This document shows positions 1 through 7,892 of a stretch of DNA of 64,000 nucleotides, in pieces. Under the pieces are notes generated by a model, which was given only the letters and a program-made list of their open reading frames with translations, did no database searches and was not told where the DNA came from. Source of the DNA: Bacillota bacterium. GTDB taxonomy: Bacteria > Bacillota > Clostridia > Christensenellales > SZUA-584. The position numbers and the translations under genes were made by a program. Position 1 is the stretch's first letter; each line of letters begins with the position of its first letter. The DNA lies in the NCBI GenBank assembly GCA_023408075.1, contig JAEYKW010000030.1, positions 62,001 to 126,000 of the forward strand, read 5' to 3'.

Positions 1-168
1 GTGTTCTCGGGCATTCCGGGCAAGTACGTGCCGCTGGAGCGCACGATTGAAAGCTTCCGCGCCGTGGTGGACGGCGAGGTGGACGACATCCCTGAGGGCG
101 CGTTCTTCATGGCGGGCGATATTGAGGATGTCAGGCAGAAAGTGAAAAAGGATAAGGCGGTGGGATAA
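1..168 (+). CDS. atpD: ATP synthase F1 beta subunit, C-terminal end (partial)
   Basis: Only the last 55 codons are in the window; the 5' part lies off the left edge. The reading VFSGIPGKYVPLERTIESFR followed by VPE/IPEGAFFMAGDIEDV-type sequence is the conserved C-terminal helical region of the catalytic beta subunit of the F1F0 ATP synthase, which makes ATP from the ion gradient at the membrane. The stop codon TAA overlaps the next start by one base (TAATG), the translational coupling normal for atpD-atpC. It would be the penultimate gene of an atp operon. Confidence 0.95.
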   Translation: MFSGIPGKYVPLERTIESFRAVVDGEVDDIPEGAFFMAGDIEDVRQKVKKDKAVG

Positions 169-584
169 TGCCTGCGAAATACATGCTGGAAATTATCACG
201 CCCGAGCGGATATTCTTCCGCGGCGAGGTGGAAAGCGTCATTATTCCGGCTCCGGACGGATATATGAGCATACAGAGAATGCACGAACCCATGGTGGCTG
301 CCATCAACATCGGGACCATGAAGATATTGACGGACGGCGATTGGATTGAATGCACGACATCGGAGGGGTTCGTTGAGGTACGCCCCGATGAAACCATCAT
401 CTTTTCGCAGTCGGCTGAGTGGCCCAACGAGATCGACTTGCGCCGTGCGCAGGAGGCCAAGGAGCGCGCCGAAGAGCGGCTGCGCCAGCAGCTCAGCCAT
501 CAGGAATACATGCAGAACCAGATTGCGCTGGCCAGAGCGATGGTGCGCTTACGGGCCGGGCGCAAGAGCCGAAACCTCGATTGA
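168..584 (+). CDS. atpC: ATP synthase F1 epsilon subunit
   Basis: A 138-residue protein, the normal length for epsilon. It has the N-terminal beta-sandwich (LEIITPERIFFRGEVESVI, then an 'IIPAPDGYM' stretch like the usual G-x-x-G-x-L-xxH region) and a charged two-helix C-terminal domain (about residues 88-138, rich in Arg, Glu and Ala). Epsilon is part of the F1 central stalk and regulates ATP hydrolysis. The start overlaps the atpD stop, so expression is coupled. The usual 'hypGxxPiLxxHxP' loop is diverged here (YMSIQRMHEP). A terminator follows directly, so this is the last gene of the operon. Confidence 0.95.
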   Translation: MPAKYMLEIITPERIFFRGEVESVIIPAPDGYMSIQRMHEPMVAAINIGTMKILTDGDWIECTTSEGFVEVRPDETIIFSQSAEWPNEIDLRRAQEAKERAEERLRQQLSHQEYMQNQIALARAMVRLRAGRKSRNLD

Positions 585-592
585 TGGGTTTG

Positions 593-625
593 AACGCTGC
601 TTTTTTGCGGCGTTTTATTTTTTCC
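593..625 (+). terminator. Rho-independent terminator after atpC
   Basis: An 8-bp stem, AACGCTGC pairing with GCGGCGTT (one G-U), closes a T6 loop and is followed by a T-rich tail. It starts 8 bases after the atpC stop and ends the ATP synthase operon. Confidence 0.8.
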
Positions 626-639
626 TGAGAAATTAATAA

Positions 640-1376
640 GCCCTGTACTTAAGAGAAGGTGTGTCAAAAAAGTTATTTATGTCATTCTGATGGAGCGTGA
701 GCGACTGAAGAATCCCCTTCTGTAAAGCGTTTTACATGGGATTCCAGTCCACTCGTAATCGGCAAGCTCGGAATGACTGAATGGTGTTTATCGGCACGCT
801 GCAGCCATCTCCTGTGGAGAAGATGGCACGCCGTAACGGATGAGGTGTTGCTTCAAAAGTGACAGGATAACACCTCCTCAGTCACCTTCGGTGACAGCTC
901 CCCCTCGAGGGGAAGCCAATCGAATGTCTGTAAATATAAGCCTTCTCCTTGAGGAGAAGGTGGCACGCAGTGCCGGATGAGGTGTTGATCTGAGAGGTGT
1001 GAAGATACTTCAACTGTCGTCTGTTGGCGAAAGCACCTCGTGACTAATCCCATGTATTTATGCTCTTAGCCATGGGATTCCTCTTTCGCTCGCGCTCCAT
1101 CGAAATCATCGTGCGTTAACGCATCACAGTGAACGGAAAACCACTTTTAAGGTCATTCTGAACCCGCAACGCGGGTGAAGAATCTGTTCCAGATCCTGGT
1201 CCGCTGCGTAGTCGTCGCTTCTCTTCTCAGGATGACCGAAATTAGTTGCTTTCCACAGTAATGACACTTGTTACTTTTTCATCAGCGCGCCGTAACGGAT
1301 GAGGTGTTGCTTTGATAGGACAGAACGACACCTCCTCAGTCACCTTCGGTGACAGCTCCCCCTCAAGGGGAAGCCA
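640..1376. repeat. Composite of non-coding repeats
   Basis: This gap holds no credible gene. It is built from repeat units also found elsewhere in the window. Two near-identical copies of one unit lie at about 842-918 and 1300-1376: each has 'gaggtgttgct', then 'cacctcctcagtcacc', 'ttcggtgacagctccccctc' and 'ggggaagcca'. Related pieces with 'gagaaggtggcacgc' and 'ggatgaggtgtt' lie at 815-855 and 945-990. A second family ('gtcattctga', 'catgggatt', 'agtccactc', 'gaagaatctg', 'ctcaggatgacc') occupies about 660-775 and 1055-1275. Both families contain long imperfect inverted repeats. No transposase is encoded. Confidence 0.75.
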
Positions 1377-1428
1377 CTCGAAGGCATTCCTTCCGGGGAT
1401 TCATAATTCTCTTTTTTTAAGGAGAGCC

Positions 1429-2010
1429 ATGACCGAACTCGTCTTGTTAAGACACGGCAAAACAGCGTTCAATGAAAAAGGGGTCTACTGCGGAAGTATC
1501 AACCCGCCGCTGTCGCCGCAGGGCATCGCCGAAACAAAACGCACCGCAAAGCATTTTGAAGCGCTGGAGCCGGACGCCGTGTATGTGAGCAGCAGTCATC
1601 GCGCGGTGCAGACCGCGCGCATCATCGCGCCGCGAAGGCCTGCCATCGTGCAGCAAACGCTGCGTGAAATGGACTTCGGGAGCTTTGAGGGGCAGAGTGC
1701 GGATGAAATTGCACAGCGCATGCCCGAGGCCTGGCAGGACTATATGAACAATCCGCAGTCGTTTACATTTCCGGGCGGAGATAACGTTGCGCGTTTTCTT
1801 GCCAATGCGTATGAAGCTGTCCGGCAAATCGCCGCGCAGCACGACGGCCAGCGCGTGCTGATCGTCACCCACAAGGGCGTTATCATAGCGGCGCTCTCAT
1901 ATCTGCTGCATGGGGATTTTCAGCATTGTTTTTGCTACGATATACGCCCCTCGGGGTTCGCAAGGCTCCGCCTGTTTGAAGACGCCAGCGTTATGACGCA
2001 GCTCTACTGA
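1429..2010 (+). CDS. Histidine phosphatase family protein
   Basis: A 193-residue protein of the phosphoglycerate mutase-like branch of histidine phosphatases. The phosphohistidine motif LVLLRHGKTAFNE is at residues 3-15 (R-H-G), and the second catalytic His sits in VLIVTHKGVI near residue 147. Members remove phosphate from small molecules such as alpha-ribazole phosphate or phosphoglycerate; nothing here fixes the substrate, and no cobalamin genes are near. I chose ATG 1429 because AAGGAG lies 5-10 bases upstream and the family motif begins at once. A longer frame from 1312 runs back into the repeat and is not credible. Confidence 0.85.
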   Translation: MTELVLLRHGKTAFNEKGVYCGSINPPLSPQGIAETKRTAKHFEALEPDAVYVSSSHRAVQTARIIAPRRPAIVQQTLREMDFGSFEGQSADEIAQRMPEAWQDYMNNPQSFTFPGGDNVARFLANAYEAVRQIAAQHDGQRVLIVTHKGVIIAALSYLLHGDFQHCFCYDIRPSGFARLRLFEDASVMTQLY

Positions 2011-2093
2011 ATTTATCCGGTCTCCAAGGTATAAATTTCCGACTTTGGTCAATAATCACGGTATACATGTTGACAGTCACAAAGGAGGATGTT

Positions 2094-2672
2094 ATGTCAG
2101 GAGAAAGAGCGACAAAGATGCTGATTTTAAGCAGCGCACGCACGCTGTTCAGCGAAAAGGGCTACGAGAATACGCCGGTCGAGGAGATCTGTGCATTGGC
2201 CGGAATCGCCAAGGGAACTTTTTTTTATCACTTTGAGAGCAAACAGTCTATTGTGCGCTATATTGTGGCGATGCAGCTCGAAGAATACAGCCAAAATCTT
2301 CAGGACCAACTGGGGACGCTTGGCGATGCGATTTCCAAAGCGGAGTATTTCGTATCGGCGCTGATTGAGCAGGGACAGACTGCAAACGAAGCCAATACCT
2401 ATTTTAAAGATATGGAACCCGAATGGTACAGCACGGTGGTTAAGGAAGAGCGCATGCTCGCATTGCTGCCGCTGCTCGAAGATGTGGTGGATGAGGGAAT
2501 CGAACAGGGGTATTTCAGGCTCAAGAACCCGTCCGCGTGCGCGGCGATTGCCTTTTTGGGCATCGATTCCTATTTGCATTACAGGCCTATGCTAAGCGAC
2601 GAAACAAAAAGCGGCATACGCGAAATGACGGCCAAAACGCTTGGCCTCAAGGAGGCGTTGTTCGCTCTGTAA
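2094..2672 (+). CDS. TetR/AcrR family transcriptional regulator
   Basis: A 192-residue regulator. Residues 1-60 form the TetR helix-turn-helix, including SARTLFSEKGYENTPVEEI and IAKGTFFYHFESKQ. The remainder is a helical ligand-binding and dimerisation domain with no recognisable specificity. The start at 2094 is set by AAAGGAGG at 2081-2088; an upstream ATG in the same frame has no ribosome site. It lies 16 bases before a flavodoxin gene on the same strand, so it probably represses that operon, itself included, in response to an unknown ligand. Confidence 0.88.
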   Translation: MSGERATKMLILSSARTLFSEKGYENTPVEEICALAGIAKGTFFYHFESKQSIVRYIVAMQLEEYSQNLQDQLGTLGDAISKAEYFVSALIEQGQTANEANTYFKDMEPEWYSTVVKEERMLALLPLLEDVVDEGIEQGYFRLKNPSACAAIAFLGIDSYLHYRPMLSDETKSGIREMTAKTLGLKEALFAL

Positions 2673-2688
2673 TAAGGAGGCATAGTCT

Positions 2689-3177
2689 ATGAAAACAGCG
2701 GTTGTTTATTATTCGCTCGACGGCAGCACGCGGGAGGCTGCGAAGCAGATTGCTCAGCGCCTCGGCGCGCAGATTTTCGAGCTCGAAGAGATTGGAAAGA
2801 GAAAAGGCAAGTTTCTTTTGTTCATGGCAGGGGGATTCGGTGCGATGACGGGAATGAGAAGCCGTCTCAAGCATAACCCGGCCGGGCTTATGGGGGAATA
2901 CGGAACCATCTATATCGGGTCGCCGATTTGGGCTTCCCGCACCGTCCCAGCGGTCAATACGTTTTTAAGCCGGCTCAACGCAGCGGGCAAGCAGATCGTC
3001 TTTTTTACGGTGCAGGCCGATCCCAATCCGGTGCCGTCTAAGGGCCTGCAAAAGCTGATTCACCGCCTGAAAGCAAAGGGCGCTGCGGTGAACCGCGTGA
3101 TCCGGCTGCACGGCACCGCGCCGGGCAAGGCCGCATCGCAGGCACATTTACAGGAACAGCTGGAAAAAACTTTGTAG
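2689..3177 (+). CDS. Flavodoxin family protein
   Basis: A 162-residue protein with the flavodoxin fold. The FMN phosphate-binding loop is YYSLDGSTREAA (residues 7-18, S/T-rich), and the second flavin loop includes YIGSPIWASRTVPAV near residue 75. The length fits a long-chain flavodoxin or an NADPH-dependent FMN-reductase-like domain. It would carry electrons on FMN in the cytoplasm. It shares an operon with the TetR gene just upstream (16-bp gap, good ribosome site AAGGAGG), suggesting inducible expression. The redox partner is unknown. Confidence 0.85.
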   Translation: MKTAVVYYSLDGSTREAAKQIAQRLGAQIFELEEIGKRKGKFLLFMAGGFGAMTGMRSRLKHNPAGLMGEYGTIYIGSPIWASRTVPAVNTFLSRLNAAGKQIVFFTVQADPNPVPSKGLQKLIHRLKAKGAAVNRVIRLHGTAPGKAASQAHLQEQLEKTL

Positions 3178-3201
3178 AATTAGCGCCAGTTTTGGCTATA
3201 T

Positions 3202-3218
3202 GTTACAATTCTGTTACA
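3202..3218 (-). promoter_or_regulatory. WalR (YycF)-like box 1
   Basis: GTTACA-N5-GTTACA on the plus strand reads TGTAAC-N5-TGTAAC on the minus strand, an exact match to the published WalR consensus TGTWAH-N5-TGTWAH. It ends 6 bp before the -35 of the promoter of the first SleB-like gene. Boxes at 5605-5621 and 7794-7810 have the same form and the same phasing. That WalR binds here is inference. Confidence 0.75.
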
Positions 3219-3224
3219 GAAATA

Positions 3225-3253
3225 TTGACACGGCGCAATTTTTAAGTTATCAT
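3225..3253 (+). promoter_or_regulatory. Sigma-A promoter of SleB-like gene 1
   Basis: TTGACA at 3225-3230, a 17-bp spacer and TATCAT at 3248-3253. The start codon is 43 bases further on. Confidence 0.8.
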
Positions 3254-3295
3254 GACTATGGGAATACGTATCCATTTTGACAAGGAGATAGCATA

Positions 3296-4816
3296 ATGGG
3301 CAAACATCCCGGCATTCTTGAAAAACTTAAAAACAAGAAACAACCGCCTGTTCCGACGCGCCGGATTGCAATTCCCGAGTCTGAAGAAGATGACATGCAG
3401 GGTGCGCCGGTAATTTTGCCGGTTGTGGACGATTCTGAATATTCCAAAGACATATCGGCTGCAGCGGCCGGTTCGCTTGAGGCTGCCGATTTTACTCGCC
3501 GCTCCAAAGCGAAGGTGTCCTCCAAGCCGGTTGCGGGCAGCCTGAATATGAGCCGCAGCCACCGGAGCAGTAAGCCGTCAATATCGTCCAAGCTGAGCGT
3601 AGCCAAGGATACTGTGCTCGGAAAGCGGACGCGGGAGAGTGCCGCGCTCGACTTTGCGATGAACCATAGGCGCGTGACCAAAAGGCAGCGCCGCAGAAGG
3701 ATGCTGCTGGCCTATATTGGGACAGGCATCGTGGTGGCGGCTGTGCTGCTCGTCGTGGTGTTTGTGCCGGGCGGGAAAGCGGCTTCCGCCGATGACATAA
3801 GCCCGAGCGCCAGCAACGGGCTCGAAATTGCGGCAGCGGACGGTGTCACGACCCGAAGCGGCAATGCGGCAGCGCCGACCGTACAGGAATCTCCGGCAGC
3901 TACGGTTTCCGAAGAACCCGAGGTCAGCGTGGATGGCATGCTGGTGCCGGAGGGCGAAGTGACAGGAGCGCCTGTGGAGAGCTTAGAGCCGACCATAGCG
4001 CCGACAGTGGAGCCGACGGAAGAACCGACGCCCATAGCCACAACAAACCCTGACCCGACGCCGCCGCCGGTGAGAATTGAGGACTGTGTCAAAGATTTTA
4101 TCGTTGAAGCGGACAAGTATTACAACGATATGGGCTACTCGTCGAACCATTACGAATACACCGAAGACGATGTGTATATGCTCGCTCAGATCATCACGAG
4201 CGAAGCGCGCGGCGAGTCACGCACAGGTATGATTGCCGTGGGCAACGTGGTTATGAACCGTGTGCTGAACCGCTACAAGTTCCCGAATTCCGTCAAGGAC
4301 GTTATCACGGCACCGGGACAGTTTGCGTACAATCCGAATGTGAAACCGACCTCCTCGGCAAAGAAGGCCGCGCGGTATGTGCTGCAGGACGAGGTCTGGG
4401 TCATCGCGCAGGATGTGTACTATTTCCGTTCGGGCGCGCCATCGGGTACCAACTGGGGCAGTCACGAGTTCTATACGAAAATCGGCGGGCACTGCTTCTA
4501 TTCGCACAGTTACGGCGGACGGCACCGCGGCGGAGAAGCGCCGCCCAAGCTGTTTGAGAGAACATACAAATACGCGCAGTACGGCTGCAAGCCGGAGGCG
4601 CGTGTGAAGCGCATACAGTATATGCTCAACAAGCTGGGCTACGACGTGAAGGCGGACAGTTATTTCGGAAAAGACTCGGTGGACGCATTAAAAGCGTTTC
4701 AGGAGAAGTACGGAATGGAAGCAGACGGCATTGCGGGCCCGGCGACCGTGGAGAAGCTGATTGACGTTTTTGGTGTTACCAACTACTATCAGCAGTTCTT
4801 GGCTAAAGGTGAGTAG
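3296..4816 (+). CDS. Membrane-anchored SleB-like cell-wall hydrolase with PG-binding domain (paralog 1)
   Basis: A 506-residue protein: a basic cytoplasmic N-terminus (1-135), one membrane helix (about 136-158), a Pro/Thr/Glu-rich outer linker (about 195-258), a SleB/hydrolase_2 domain (about 285-402) and a C-terminal PG_binding_1 domain (about 432-490). The catalytic-type Glu is in ITSEARGES (E303), followed by GMIAVGNVVMNRV. SleB-type enzymes are lytic transglycosylases that cut peptidoglycan glycans. Classical SleB carries its binding domain at the N-terminus; here the order is reversed and the protein is a type II membrane protein, which suggests vegetative wall turnover rather than spore germination. 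A WalR-like box and a consensus promoter precede it. Two paralogs follow. Confidence 0.9.
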   Translation: MGKHPGILEKLKNKKQPPVPTRRIAIPESEEDDMQGAPVILPVVDDSEYSKDISAAAAGSLEAADFTRRSKAKVSSKPVAGSLNMSRSHRSSKPSISSKLSVAKDTVLGKRTRESAALDFAMNHRRVTKRQRRRRMLLAYIGTGIVVAAVLLVVVFVPGGKAASADDISPSASNGLEIAAADGVTTRSGNAAAPTVQESPAATVSEEPEVSVDGMLVPEGEVTGAPVESLEPTIAPTVEPTEEPTPIATTNPDPTPPPVRIEDCVKDFIVEADKYYNDMGYSSNHYEYTEDDVYMLAQIITSEARGESRTGMIAVGNVVMNRVLNRYKFPNSVKDVITAPGQFAYNPNVKPTSSAKKAARYVLQDEVWVIAQDVYYFRSGAPSGTNWGSHEFYTKIGGHCFYSHSYGGRHRGGEAPPKLFERTYKYAQYGCKPEARVKRIQYMLNKLGYDVKADSYFGKDSVDALKAFQEKYGMEADGIAGPATVEKLIDVFGVTNYYQQFLAKGE

Positions 4817-4845
4817 GCAATGTATTTTCAGTACTGTAAGAATCC

Positions 4846-4870
4846 GGGGGCAACGCCGTTGCTCCCGTTT
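4846..4870 (+). terminator. Rho-independent terminator after SleB-like gene 1
   Basis: GGGGGCAAC pairs with GTTGCTCCC (one G-U), with a 3-base loop and a GTTTT tail. The next 150 bases to the ACT-domain gene hold nothing I can name. Confidence 0.65.
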
Positions 4871-5023
4871 TAATGTTGTCGATATGTGCAGCTTTCCGCC
4901 CGACGATGCCTGACGATTCAAAAGCGCTTAGCCTGTCGATGAAATCCCGGTTTGGGGACAAGCGCCGCAGATATCTGAAAGCAGCCCGGAAATACATTCA
5001 ATATAATCAATCAGGAGAATACT

Positions 5024-5383
5024 ATGGAATTTGAACTGCTCGCAAGCCGCTTGGCCGTGTGTGCGCTTCGTGAGCCTGTGCTGCCGCAGGGCGAATTCGT
5101 TTCGCTCACGATGAGCGGCGGGGAAGTGTCGCTTGTATGCGAGGAAGTGGACGCGCCTGAGGGGTGCAAAATTGAAAGGGGTTGGCGCGCGCTGCGCATA
5201 AAAGGCCCGCTCGATTTTTCGCTCGTGGGCATACTGGCGCATGTATCAAGAATTCTGGCCGATGCGGACATCAGCCTGTTTGCGGTGTCCACGTACGAAA
5301 CGGACTATGTGCTTATCAAAGAAGTGAACCTCGGCAGGACGGTTGAAGCGCTCAAAGCACAGGGGCATACGGTTGCTGAATGA
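5024..5383 (+). CDS. ACT domain-containing protein
   Basis: A 119-residue protein built of two short alpha-beta modules of ACT type. The second (about 58-119) has the typical GPLDFSLVGILAHVSRILA helix and the strand-turn ISLFAVSTYETDYVLIKE. This matches the small stand-alone ACT_7 group related to the CASTOR-like amino-acid sensors. ACT domains bind amino acids, but no ligand can be inferred. It sits alone between two SleB-like genes, with a terminator upstream and the next promoter downstream, so it is probably monocistronic. The start follows AGGAG at about 5012-5016. Confidence 0.8.
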   Translation: MEFELLASRLAVCALREPVLPQGEFVSLTMSGGEVSLVCEEVDAPEGCKIERGWRALRIKGPLDFSLVGILAHVSRILADADISLFAVSTYETDYVLIKEVNLGRTVEALKAQGHTVAE

Positions 5384-5604
5384 GTGCAGACTGAATGCAG
5401 CGTTTTGTTTGACAGGCGTTGCAGATGTCACCTCATGTTATAATGAAAGCAATCACGGAGATAGCCTTGTACGACGTATGGCGGAGCACGCAGCGGCGAT
5501 CCGTCTCGAGCAAGCTTTAATTATCGAAGCGCGCATGTCTGCCGAAAGAAGCCCGTTCCTTGGCTGTGCAAAGACGGAGTGCGCTTACCCCTCCTGTGAC
5601 AAAT

Positions 5605-5621
5605 ATTACAATTATATTACA
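5605..5621 (-). promoter_or_regulatory. WalR (YycF)-like box 2
   Basis: ATTACA-N5-ATTACA on the plus strand reads TGTAAT-N5-TGTAAT on the minus strand, a full match to TGTWAH-N5-TGTWAH. It ends 6 bp before the -35 of the second SleB-like gene, exactly as in box 1. It lies in the 309-base gap 5384-5692, where I see no other gene. Confidence 0.78.
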
Positions 5622-5627
5622 AAAACA

Positions 5628-5657
5628 TTTACAAACCCGCATAACCCGCGCTATAAT
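5628..5657 (+). promoter_or_regulatory. Sigma-A promoter of SleB-like gene 2
   Basis: TTTACA at 5628-5633, an 18-bp spacer and a perfect TATAAT at 5652-5657. A ribosome site (AAGGAG) precedes the ATG at 5693. Confidence 0.75.
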
Positions 5658-5692
5658 GTTCATGCGGCATAGGAAGAAACAAGGAGATATGC

Positions 5693-6952
5693 ATGAACAA
5701 AAACGGCAAATCTTTTCCCGGGCGATCTTACAAAAGCCGCAGCTCAAAACGCGGGCTGCTGTTAAAGCTTGTTGCCAAGGTGATTTTGTTTTTCCGCAAT
5801 TTTAAGACAAGCCTGCAAAAGAGGAACAAAACCGGGCGCACAAGGCGGCTGGCCATGTACGTTGCCGGAGGCTTTGTTGTGTTTGCCGTTTTGATGACCG
5901 TGGTACTGGCCGGAGGCGGCAATGCCGCACCGAAGCCGGAGGAGACGCGGCAGGCTGCCATATCCACATCTGCACCGACGCCGATACCGACGACACCGCC
6001 TGACGTAACGCCGATACCGACGACGCCGCCCGATATTATGGCGACACCCGAGCCGACGCCGAAACCGACGCCAAAGCCAACGCCGAAACCGACACCGAAG
6101 AAAACAGAAAAGCCGGAGGATAAGCCATCGGAATCTCCGAAGCCCACAAAAACGCCGAAGCCGCAATCCACGCCGCAGCCGACAGCGCCGCCGCAGGAAG
6201 CCTCCGGTGATATGGGCCAAAAGCCTGCGAACGTCGATGATGCCGCAGCGGCTTTTGTTGTACAGGCGGATGCCTACTACAACGACATGGGGTATTCAAG
6301 CAATTCGTATGCTTATACGGAGAACGATATAAAGCTGCTCGCGCGGATCATCGAGATTGAAGCGCGGGGACAGCCGACTGACGGCCTGGTTGCCGTGGGA
6401 AATGTGGTGATGAACCGCGTGCTTCGTACGGGCCAATCAATCGAGCAGGTAATCAAGTCCAGCGCTTTTCCCTATTCTGACGGAACATGGTCGCAGGCCG
6501 CTATGAATGCGGCAAGCGCTGTGCTCGACAGCGAGTATTGGGTCGTGCCTCAAAACTCGTACAATTTTAATTCGAGTAAGCCTGAAGGCGAGAACTGGGG
6601 CAGTCATGTGTTCTACAAGAAGATAGGGGATCAGTGCTTCTATACTGACAATCTGAGCGGGCGCAGCAACAACGGCGCTGTGCCGCCGAAGCTTTTCGAC
6701 CGCACATATAAATACGCACAGTACGGCTGCAAAGCTCAGGAGCGTGTGAAGCGGATACAGGCGATGCTTGGCGCTCTCGGATACAGCACCTCAGCGGATG
6801 GCGTATTCGGTAAAGGAACCGCAGAAGCACTCAAGCAGTTTCAATCGTCTCAAGGCCTCGGAGCAGACGGCGTGGCCGGTATGGATACCGTCAAAGCGCT
6901 GATCAGTGCTTTCGGGTTTGAAAAATACTGCCAAACATACTATCCCGGCTGA
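5693..6952 (+). CDS. Membrane-anchored SleB-like cell-wall hydrolase with PG-binding domain (paralog 2)
   Basis: A 419-residue paralog of the 3296 gene. It has a shorter basic cytoplasmic tail (1-54), a membrane helix (about 55-74), a long linker of repeated Pro-Thr pairs (98-170, with PTPKPTPKPTPKPTPK), a SleB domain (about 208-320, Glu in IEIEARGQ, E223) and a PG_binding_1 domain (about 342-415). It shares with paralog 1 the segment YYNDMGYSSN just before the SleB domain and YKYAQYGCK before the binding domain. It probably cleaves peptidoglycan outside the membrane while staying tethered. The catalytic neighbourhood differs slightly (IEIEARGQ against ITSEARGES), so its activity or substrate may have shifted. 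Confidence 0.9.
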   Translation: MNKNGKSFPGRSYKSRSSKRGLLLKLVAKVILFFRNFKTSLQKRNKTGRTRRLAMYVAGGFVVFAVLMTVVLAGGGNAAPKPEETRQAAISTSAPTPIPTTPPDVTPIPTTPPDIMATPEPTPKPTPKPTPKPTPKKTEKPEDKPSESPKPTKTPKPQSTPQPTAPPQEASGDMGQKPANVDDAAAAFVVQADAYYNDMGYSSNSYAYTENDIKLLARIIEIEARGQPTDGLVAVGNVVMNRVLRTGQSIEQVIKSSAFPYSDGTWSQAAMNAASAVLDSEYWVVPQNSYNFNSSKPEGENWGSHVFYKKIGDQCFYTDNLSGRSNNGAVPPKLFDRTYKYAQYGCKAQERVKRIQAMLGALGYSTSADGVFGKGTAEALKQFQSSQGLGADGVAGMDTVKALISAFGFEKYCQTYYPG

Positions 6953-7385
6953 GCGGGATTATAAGCTGTTGTGGACAAGCATGACAATGCTCGGCAAAGG
7001 TATTTCCGCAACAGCGCCCAAGCTTCGTATTCTTGCTGCAGATTCAATATACTTTTGTAATATGGGCAGTTTCGGCATGCTTTCCGGAAGGGCTTCTCCG
7101 GTGCCGGGCCCGGTTGTGTGCCGAGCCTGATGTGGGTGTCGGTACAGGCGAGAAGTATGCCTGTCATGCCGCAGCCTGCCGGGCCTCGCTCGTAGTATAG
7201 ACTGTGACCGTTCTTTTTATGTATTCGCTCATATGCTTTGAAAAGCAGTATCAATGCCTTTTGGCTGATTTCTGCTCTTCGGCTTTATCCGGGTTATCTC
7301 CTCAGATAAATTGTGTTCTCTTTATCCAATATGCTCGCACCCTCATCAATCATCCTATCGCTTAAGCCGATACGCACCCGGTAAA
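6953..7385. other. Intergenic region, no identified gene
   Basis: No supported gene. The SleB-like gene 2 stop lies within a short hairpin (ATCCCG...CGGGAT, 6943-6960) that lacks a T-run. A minus-strand open frame at 6940-7254 (104 codons) has a protein-like stretch including KACRNCPYYKSI, but no ribosome site and no family I recognise. It may be a decayed gene related to the minus-strand remnant at 7418-7723. Confidence 0.4.
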
Positions 7386-7408
7386 AAGAACCCCGCAAAG
7401 GGGTTCTT
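7386..7408 (-). terminator. Rho-independent terminator for the minus-strand remnant
   Basis: AAGAACCCC pairs perfectly with GGGGTTCTT around a 5-base loop. On the minus strand the stem is followed by a T-run. It lies 9 bases beyond the stop of the frame at 7418-7723. Confidence 0.7.
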
Positions 7409-7417
7409 ACGGGGGTA

Positions 7418-7723
7418 TCACATACATGCATTTGTTATAATTATCTTCTCCTCAGCACCTCCATACCGCACAAAACCTGTGATGCCGCGGCCTGCGTCTT
7501 CGCCGTCGGTGGTGTATATTGCAACAGTTTGACCTGTGTACTTCGCCGGATGCTCAGCAAAATCTTTTGTATACACGCATCCGCATTCGTCCATTAAAAC
7601 GCTTCTTTCATGGTGCAGTGTATCCCTAGTGTATATTATGTCATTGATTACATGATGGTTCCTGAAGGATTGCCGTTGCTGGAATGAGTGGCACTGCTCG
7701 GCCTTTATAACGATATTAACCGA
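7418..7723 (-). pseudogene. Remnant of an unidentified gene (3' part)
   Basis: An open minus-strand frame of 101 codons with protein-like composition (for example RNHHVINDIIYTRD, EHPAKYTGQTVAIYTTDG and RGITGFVRYGGAEEK) that ends in TGA 9 bases before a good terminator. The first in-frame ATG is only at 7594 (58 codons left) and has no clear ribosome site; upstream the frame is closed by a stop. The simplest reading is the preserved 3' end of a gene that lost its 5' part. I do not recognise the family. A short real gene with an unusual start remains possible. Confidence 0.4.
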
Positions 7724-7793
7724 TTAAAATCATCCTCATTTGGAAATAATCAATGAATAAATTGTATCCATTTTAGAAATCATGCATATATAT

Positions 7794-7810
7794 ATTACAA
7801 AAGTATTACA
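7794..7810 (-). promoter_or_regulatory. WalR (YycF)-like box 3
   Basis: ATTACA-N5-ATTACA on the plus strand, or TGTAAT-N5-TGTAAT on the minus strand: a full match to the WalR consensus. As in the other two copies it ends 6 bp before the -35 element. Confidence 0.78.
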
Positions 7811-7816
7811 CTTTCA

Positions 7817-7845
7817 TTGACAAAACGAAACAAGTCAGTTATGAT
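7817..7845 (+). promoter_or_regulatory. Sigma-A promoter of SleB-like gene 3
   Basis: TTGACA at 7817-7822, a 17-bp spacer and TATGAT at 7840-7845. Confidence 0.8.
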
Positions 7846-7892
7846 GGCACATACGGGAAAATCGTTAGTATAATAGGGAGATTGAAAGACAG

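Noticed and set aside
1312..1428. N-terminal extension of the histidine phosphatase frame
   Set aside because: It lies inside a repeat unit, has no ribosome site, and the family N-terminus begins at 1429 behind AAGGAG.
5343..5672. Plus-strand frame of 109 codons between the ACT gene and SleB-like gene 2
   Set aside because: It overlaps the ACT gene end, the WalR-like box and the promoter, and its translation resembles no protein.
5728..6220. Long minus-strand frames within SleB-like gene 2
   Set aside because: They are the antisense of the Pro/Thr repeat and give only low-complexity Gly/Val or Arg/Cys strings.
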